This document shows, piece by piece, positions 34,047 through 38,912 of a stretch of DNA of 38,912 bases. The notes under the pieces were generated by a model. It ran no database searches and was not told the origin of the DNA. It was given only the letters and a program-made list of their open reading frames with translations. Numbering within the stretch: position 1 is the stretch's first letter; each line of letters begins with the position of its first letter. Position numbers and translations under genes: made by a program. This stretch comes from Dehalococcoidia bacterium (GTDB lineage: Bacteria > Chloroflexota > Dehalococcoidia > UBA2979): contig QZJI01000012.1 of the NCBI GenBank assembly GCA_003599735.1, forward strand, positions 1 through 38,912, in the 5' to 3' direction.

Positions 34047-34730
34047 ATGCCGATGATCCTGGGAGTGACGGGCTCGATCGCGACGGGGAAGAGCGGGCTC
34101 TGCACGCGGCTCGTGGAGAAGTACCACGTCACGCACGGGGACGCGGACAAGATCGTGCACCGGATGTTTGACCCCGGGAAGCAGGGGTTCGACAACGCGG
34201 TGGCGGAGTTCGGGCCGGAGATCATCGGCGAGGACGGGATGATCGACCGGAAGAAGATCGGGGCGCTGGTCTTCGGCAACCCGACGAACATGAGCCGGTG
34301 GATGCGCGCGATCGGCAACATCGAGGACGAGATGCGGACGACGATCGAGCGCTGGCGCGCGACGCTGGGGCCGAACGACGTGGCGGTGCTCGAAGCGGTG
34401 AACCTGATCGAGGCGGACTACTCGCAGTGGTGCGACGCGACGTGGCTGGTGGCGGCGTCGGACGAGATCGCGAAGCCGCGGCTGATGGCGCGCAACAATT
34501 TCAACGACGCGGAGGCGCAGCAGCGGCTGGACGCGCAGCGGAAGTGGCAGGACCGGGCACCGGCGGCCGACCACGTCTTCATGAACGACGGGACCTATGA
34601 GGATTTCCTCGCGGAGGTCGACCGGGTCTTCGAGGAGACGCACCGGCAGTACCTCGCGGGGACGCTGCCGAAGTCGAAGTGGTTTGCGTGGCGGGAGGCG
34701 AATCCTCGTCCGGCGACGCAGGCGCGATAG
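34047..34730 (+). CDS. coaE: Dephospho-CoA kinase-like protein
   Basis: A 227-residue P-loop kinase. ILGVTGSIATGKSGL is the Walker A. GDADKIVHRMFDPG is the CoA-substrate region, where CoaE usually has DADxxxRE. The lid is less clear. It should phosphorylate dephospho-CoA, the last step of CoA synthesis. The C-terminal tail is longer than in E. coli CoaE. A weak Shine-Dalgarno (GAGGGGG) precedes ATG 34047. ATG 34053 is possible. It could be a relative with another substrate. Confidence 0.75.
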   Translation: MPMILGVTGSIATGKSGLCTRLVEKYHVTHGDADKIVHRMFDPGKQGFDNAVAEFGPEIIGEDGMIDRKKIGALVFGNPTNMSRWMRAIGNIEDEMRTTIERWRATLGPNDVAVLEAVNLIEADYSQWCDATWLVAASDEIAKPRLMARNNFNDAEAQQRLDAQRKWQDRAPAADHVFMNDGTYEDFLAEVDRVFEETHRQYLAGTLPKSKWFAWREANPRPATQAR

Positions 34731-34756
34731 GTCTCGTGTGGTTGGGGAGTGATGGG

Positions 34757-34786
34757 GACGGGCGCCGTGAGGCGCCCGTCTTGTCT
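34757..34786 (+). terminator. Intrinsic terminator after coaE
   Basis: A perfect 10-bp stem (GACGGGCGCC/GGCGCCCGTC) with a 4-base loop is followed by TTGTCT. It ends the coaE transcript 27 bases past the stop. Confidence 0.85.
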
Positions 34787-34912
34787 GGGTGAAGGAATCG
34801 GCGGTTGGAGGAAGGCTCGTACCGCCGTCGCTGCGCGACGAGCGGCCCATCCTCTCTCTCCTTCCCTCGGGGAAGGGGTTGAATCCTTGTGAACACCCAC
34901 ACACCCACCCGG

Positions 34913-34938
34913 CCCCCTCGCCCTCGAAGGCGAGGGGG
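34913..34938. repeat. GC-rich hairpin in the coaE-nodB gap
   Basis: A perfect 10-bp stem (CCCCCTCGCC/GGCGAGGGGG) with a 6-base loop lies in the 280-bp gap between coaE and the convergent deacetylase gene. A smaller stem, CTTCCC/GGGAAG, lies upstream at about 34860. The stretch 34790-35010 has no gene. It may be a REP-like element or a terminator for the minus-strand operon. Confidence 0.55.
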
Positions 34939-35010
34939 AGTTCGGATCCGGAGGTATGTTGACGGGCTTCGCAGTGTCGATGTGGGTAAAGGACTGTGAA
35001 ACCGCGCTCG

Positions 35011-35736
35011 CTACCGGCAGTCGCTGGTGTAGCCGGGGGTGCCGAGGAGTTGGTCGAGGCGGACGGGGGTGAGGCCTCGGGCGTTGAGGCCTTCGAGGAT
35101 GGCGGGGAGGGCGGCGACGGTGGTGGAGCGGTCGGCGCCGAGGTGTCCGTCTTCGCCGTCGTGGAGCAGGATGATGGAGCCGGGGCGCACCTTCGCGAGC
35201 ACGTTCGCGGCGAGGCGGGCGGGGTCGGTCTCGTCCCAGTCGGCGACCTCGACGTCCCAGAGGACGGTGCGCATGCGCGCGCGTTTCACGGCGGCGTTGA
35301 CGAAGGGGGTCTGCACGCCCCAGGGCGGGCGGAAGAAGGCGGGGCACTCTCCGAAGGCGTCGTAGAACGTCGCCTGCGCCCTCGCCGCCTGGGTGTAACG
35401 GAGGTCGGACTTCTTCGCGCGGGGGTGGTCGTAGGAGTGGTTCGCGATCAGGTGGCCCTGGCGGCGGAGACGCCGGGCGAGTTCGGGCTGCTCGACGACC
35501 GTGCGCGCGACGACGAAGAAGGTGGCCGGTGCGCCGTACCGTCCGAGGGTGTCGGCGGCGGCACGTGTGGTGTCGCCGTTGAGTCCGTCGTCGAAGGTGA
35601 TGGCGACGAACGAGGGGGAGCCCTCGGTGTGGGTGATGCTGGCGCCGGCGCGCAGCCAGAGCCGTCCCCCGGCGACGGTGAGCAGCATGACGGCCGCGAG
35701 GGCGAGCGCGACGCGCGCGCGACGGTTAGCGCGCAC
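35011..35736 (-). CDS. NodB-domain polysaccharide deacetylase
   Basis: A 241-residue protein with an N-terminal membrane anchor (VALALAAVMLLTVAGG) and an extracytoplasmic NodB domain. Motif 1 is TFDDG (Asp49-Asp50). Motif 2 is His100-x3-His104 (NHSYDHP), the metal ligands. Motif 3 is RPPWG. It should remove acetyl groups from a cell-wall or secreted polysaccharide. It overlaps the glycosyltransferase stop by 11 bases and is the last gene of a three-gene operon. Confidence 0.88.
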   Translation of the reverse strand: MRANRRARVALALAAVMLLTVAGGRLWLRAGASITHTEGSPSFVAITFDDGLNGDTTRAAADTLGRYGAPATFFVVARTVVEQPELARRLRRQGHLIANHSYDHPRAKKSDLRYTQAARAQATFYDAFGECPAFFRPPWGVQTPFVNAAVKRARMRTVLWDVEVADWDETDPARLAANVLAKVRPGSIILLHDGEDGHLGADRSTTVAALPAILEGLNARGLTPVRLDQLLGTPGYTSDCR

Positions 35737-37741
35737 GGCCGGCCACGCAGGACTCGGGTGGCGGTGACTGGATGGTGTATTCGAGGGTGCCCGCCGCGCC
35801 TCGATAGGTCACTGTGGCGTGGCCCTCGCCGACGATACGGTCGAGGTACTCGACCTCGTTGCTGGTGTCCCTCAATGGGTGGCGCAGCCATTCGCCCTGG
35901 ACGAGCACGCGGTCCGCGCCTTTCCGCGCGAGGAAGCAGCGGTATTCCTCGGTGTTGCCGAACGAGCGACGTTCGACGCTTTCGTCGAAGAAGTCCTGGG
36001 CGAGGACGGCGCCCGCCCGCATCAGCTGCACCATCCCGTCTTCCTGGTCGGACATGGTGAGGACGCGATAGCGCGCCCGCGGGTCGACGCGGCCGGCCTC
36101 GATGTAGTCGGGGAAGCGGGGGAGGGAGACCCAGAGGGCGTTGTACGGGTTGGAGCCGGTGAAGTTGCGGGTGAGCAGCACCCCACCGGCGAGCATGACA
36201 GGGATGTGGAACCGCCGCACCCACACGATGCCGAGTGAGCAGAGCCATGGCCACCAGAGCATGCTCGTCCGCTGCAGCGTGATCCTGGCGGGTGTGATCC
36301 ATCCCCAGCGGCTGACGTGATCAATCGCCGGGATCTGCAGGAACGCCCCGATCGCGGGCGCCGCGGCCAGGGCAGCCAGGAGGAGCCATGGTGCGCGCCG
36401 CCAGGGCAGCCGTCGTGTGGTTTCGATGGAGGCGAGATGGGCCAGCGCGAGGCCGGCACCGCCCATGAGTGGATGCGCGATGAGCGCGCCGGCCGCCAGC
36501 GCCGCACCCCTCGCGTGGCGCCCTCGGTCGAACTCGGCGGTGGCGAGGGCGGCGAGGGCGAGCGCCCAGATGGTGGGGAGCTGGAACTGCAGGATGCTGT
36601 TCCAGAGTTGCCAGTTGAGGAGGATGACCGCCATGACGAGCGGCGAGGCGGTCTTCGGCAGCCACTTCGTGATGCCGTACAGCAGGAGGAGGGCACCCAG
36701 CACCATGCTGGCGGTGACGGCCCAGTCGCCGAGCAGGGGCCGCGCGAGGGCGGCGGGGAGCCAGGGGATCGCGCCGTAGGGGAGCGTCAACGCCCGGCCG
36801 TTGTCGAGGTTCGGCATGTGGAGGGGGATGCCATGGCCCGCGCGCAGCGAATGCTCGATGAACCAGACGTGTCCGTACGACTGCGCGCTGTCGTTCCCGA
36901 TGTAAACGGTGTGGGACAGGACGATCGCGAGGAAGCCCGCAAAGGCGAGCAACACCGCGGCCGCGAGCCCGGCCCCCAACCATGATCGGTGCGCCTTCGG
37001 CAGGTCACGCCAGCAGACGACGCGGTACCAGGCGAGGGCCATGCGCAGGACGTGACTCGCGGCGTCGGCCAGGCGGGTGTTCGTCCGGAGCACAGGGACG
37101 CGGACGGTGAACTCGTTGTCGACGCGGTAGCCGAGGCGTTGCGAGACGACAGCGAACTCGACGCACTCGCTGTAGCGATGGCCTCGGTAGAACTCCAGCG
37201 CATGCACGAGCGGGCCGAGCCGCATGATGCGGTAGCCGCTTTCGATGTCGTACATGCGCTTGCCCGCGAAGAGGCCGCCGAGCGCGGTCATGACGATGTT
37301 GCCGAGCCGCTTGTACCAGCCGTGGTAGGAGAAGTCGCGGCGGGCGATCATCGCGTCCGCGCCGGCGTCGTCCATCCGCGCGATGAGCGCGTCGAGGTAG
37401 GCGAGGTCGTGCTGGCCGTCCGCGTCGACGTTGATCACGATCGTGCTGGCGTCGAGGACGCCCCGGCCGAGGTCGGCCCGGAGGCGTTCCCAGGCGGCGC
37501 GGAGCGCGGCGGACTTGCCCTGGTTGTGCGGCAGATGGATCACGCGCCCACCGGGACTTGATGCCGCCCAGGCATCAAGGACTTCGGCGGACCCGTCGGT
37601 CGAGCCGTCGTCGACGACGAGGATCGAGGGGAAGCCTGCCCGCTCGATCTGTCCCAGTACGTTTCGCACGCTCTCGCGCTCGTTGTAGACGGGCACGACG
37701 ACGACGCGGGCGGCGGTCGATGCGAGGCCAGCCGAGGTCAT
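35726..37741 (-). CDS. Family-2 glycosyltransferase fused to a multi-helix membrane domain
   Basis: A 671-residue protein. The first 230 residues are a GT-A glycosyltransferase-2 domain (VVVPVYNERESVRNVLGQI, DDGSTDGSAEV, the metal-site INVDADGQHD). From about 270 to 580 there are many hydrophobic helices and a tail follows. The second part resembles membrane glycosyltransferases that use lipid-linked sugar, though I cannot name a family. The start ATG 37741 shares an ATGA overlap with the upstream MFS stop. The frame continues to 37927 but is antisense-like there. Confidence 0.8.
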   Translation of the reverse strand: MTSAGLASTAARVVVVPVYNERESVRNVLGQIERAGFPSILVVDDGSTDGSAEVLDAWAASSPGGRVIHLPHNQGKSAALRAAWERLRADLGRGVLDASTIVINVDADGQHDLAYLDALIARMDDAGADAMIARRDFSYHGWYKRLGNIVMTALGGLFAGKRMYDIESGYRIMRLGPLVHALEFYRGHRYSECVEFAVVSQRLGYRVDNEFTVRVPVLRTNTRLADAASHVLRMALAWYRVVCWRDLPKAHRSWLGAGLAAAVLLAFAGFLAIVLSHTVYIGNDSAQSYGHVWFIEHSLRAGHGIPLHMPNLDNGRALTLPYGAIPWLPAALARPLLGDWAVTASMVLGALLLLYGITKWLPKTASPLVMAVILLNWQLWNSILQFQLPTIWALALAALATAEFDRGRHARGAALAAGALIAHPLMGGAGLALAHLASIETTRRLPWRRAPWLLLAALAAAPAIGAFLQIPAIDHVSRWGWITPARITLQRTSMLWWPWLCSLGIVWVRRFHIPVMLAGGVLLTRNFTGSNPYNALWVSLPRFPDYIEAGRVDPRARYRVLTMSDQEDGMVQLMRAGAVLAQDFFDESVERRSFGNTEEYRCFLARKGADRVLVQGEWLRHPLRDTSNEVEYLDRIVGEGHATVTYRGAAGTLEYTIQSPPPESCVAGRAR

Positions 37742-38912
37742 TGTGCGGGCAACCTCGACGGGAGGGGCCGCACCGTCACGCGGCGAGAGGCGAGCGCGAC
37801 GGCGGTGAGCGTCGCGGCGACGATGGCGAGCGTGGCGAACGCGCCTCGCGCGCCCACGAGGGTGATCGCGATTCCAGTGAGCGCGGAGCCGGTGAGTCCG
37901 CCCGCGGCCTCCGCCGCCCCGAGCCATCCGAGGGCACCGGCGGGGCCTCGACGCCCGCGGGAGAAGTCGATGACGGCGGCGGCGACGAGGGGGGCGCCGG
38001 CGGCCTGGGCGGGGATGACGGCGGCCATCGCGATGCCGAAGGTGAGGGCGTCGCGCGACCCGGCCGCGAGGGCAAGGCCGGCCGCGCCGGCGGCGAAGAG
38101 GGTGGTGACTTCGGTGAGCCGCCGTCCGGGGCGGGACCAGCGCGCGACGCCGGCGAGGACGCCGAGGGTGATGCCGCCGGCGGGGACGAGCAGCGCGGCG
38201 AGGTGGAAGAGCCCGACATCGAGGTCGCGCAGGACGAAGGGCCAGAAGGCGACGAGGAGGCCAGCGGCGAGCGCGAACTGGCCGGCGGCGATGAGCCCGA
38301 GCGTGACGGACTCGATGCGCCCCGGCCGTCCGGTGGCGGTCTTGACGGTGCGGTGTGCGGCTTCCGTGTCGTGCGCCGCCGGCGCGCGGTGGACGAGGCG
38401 GAGCAGGAGCGTGGCGGTGGCGGCGAGGGCGAGGGCGACGATGAAGGCGGCGCGTGGCGCGACGCCGGCGAGGAGGGTGCCGGCGCCGAAACCGGCGGCG
38501 GCGGCACCGCCGGAGGCGAGGCTGATCCAGGTGGTGGCGTTGCCCCGACCGGCGCTGGTGGTGGCGTTGCCGATGGCGTGCCGGAGGAGCACCCAGGCGG
38601 TGGAGGTGCCGGCGGTGAGGGTGGCGAGGCCGGCGAGGTATCCGCCGACGCTGTGTGTGGCGAGCATGGTGGCGAGGCCGATGCCGGCGAGCAGGGGGAC
38701 GGCGGGGAGGACGGCGGCGGCGTGGCGGCGGTCGGTGAGCCGCCCGGCGAGGGGGGAGGCGGTGATCTTCGTGAGGGCGTGGAGGGTGAGGGCGAGCGCG
38801 GGGAGGACGGCGGCCGCGCCGAGGGTGCGGAGGAGGTAGGAGTTGCCGGCGGAGAGGACGACGAGGCCGGTCATGCCGTCGAGGGCGGCGGCGCTGCCGA
38901 GGGCGGGCAGCA
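37738..38912 (-). CDS. MFS-type transporter (5' end beyond the window)
   Basis: A membrane protein of at least 390 residues with about a dozen hydrophobic segments and a loop motif LAGRLTDRRHAA between helices 2 and 3, as in MFS proteins. The frame continues without a stop through the right edge (12 more codons upstream of ATG 38874, all hydrophobic or small), so the true start lies outside. It precedes the glycosyltransferase in an operon with a 4-base overlap. A substrate cannot be named. Confidence 0.75.
   Translation of the reverse strand, partial: LPALGSAAALDGMTGLVVLSAGNSYLLRTLGAAAVLPALALTLHALTKITASPLAGRLTDRRHAAAVLPAVPLLAGIGLATMLATHSVGGYLAGLATLTAGTSTAWVLLRHAIGNATTSAGRGNATTWISLASGGAAAAGFGAGTLLAGVAPRAAFIVALALAATATLLLRLVHRAPAAHDTEAAHRTVKTATGRPGRIESVTLGLIAAGQFALAAGLLVAFWPFVLRDLDVGLFHLAALLVPAGGITLGVLAGVARWSRPGRRLTEVTTLFAAGAAGLALAAGSRDALTFGIAMAAVIPAQAAGAPLVAAAVIDFSRGRRGPAGALGWLGAAEAAGGLTGSALTGIAITLVGARGAFATLAIVAATLTAVALASRRVTVRPLPSRLPAQ

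Overview
The window looks like a chromosomal stretch from a high-GC, probably monoderm bacterium. My best guess is Chloroflexota (Dehalococcoidia/Tepidiformia-like). The hints are a Tad pilus locus with no outer-membrane secretin, a twin-arginine lipoprotein solute-binding protein, a homodimeric-type pyruvate dehydrogenase E1, many GTG/TTG starts and several apparently leaderless promoters. An actinobacterium cannot be excluded. I see no rRNA, tRNA, CRISPR array or complete insertion sequence.

Layout. (1) 1-1608, minus strand: one open frame joins an ECF sigma factor, a zinc-finger anti-sigma domain, a membrane helix and a repetitive charged tail that runs off the left edge. (2) 1877-9643, plus strand: a Tad/Flp pilus operon (pilin, TadE, TadG, CpaB, CpaE, CpaF, TadB, TadC, a DUF192 protein, prepilin peptidase). 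A long hairpin separates the pilin from the rest. (3) 9808-11571: an orphan family-5 solute-binding lipoprotein. (4) 11669-18724: pyruvate dehydrogenase E1-E2-E3 on the minus strand, diverging from lipB-lipA, which make the lipoyl cofactor that E2 needs. (5) 18778-23714: an MFS transporter, a VOC protein, a small unknown protein, and the pair mch-mcd, two consecutive enzymes of the ethylmalonyl-CoA pathway.

(6) 23715-24270: a noncoding, repeat-rich stretch with a 16-bp match to the ParB-binding parS centromere site. (7) 24146-26083: a secreted calcium-binding-repeat protein. (8) 26170-27090: an atypical crotonase. (9) 27197-28823: a tightly packed cassette of zinc-ribbon/winged-helix protein, DUF488 protein and an unrecognised 265-residue protein, with lower GC than its surroundings. 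This is my main candidate for an undescribed system. (10) 29043-30227: arsM and arsR, apparently one operon. (11) 30348-34730: an HpcH/HpaI aldolase, a DUF2164 protein, a serine hydrolase, a flavin-reductase-like protein, a DUF433 antitoxin with a truncated DUF5615 toxin remnant, and a CoaE-like kinase. (12) 35011-38912, minus strand: an envelope operon of MFS protein (cut by the right edge), glycosyltransferase-2/membrane fusion and NodB deacetylase.

Links between genes: the sigma/anti-sigma protein is placed to control the pilus operon. LipB and LipA lipoylate the E2 of the adjacent dehydrogenase. Mcd makes mesaconyl-CoA and Mch hydrates it. ArsR should repress arsM until arsenite appears.
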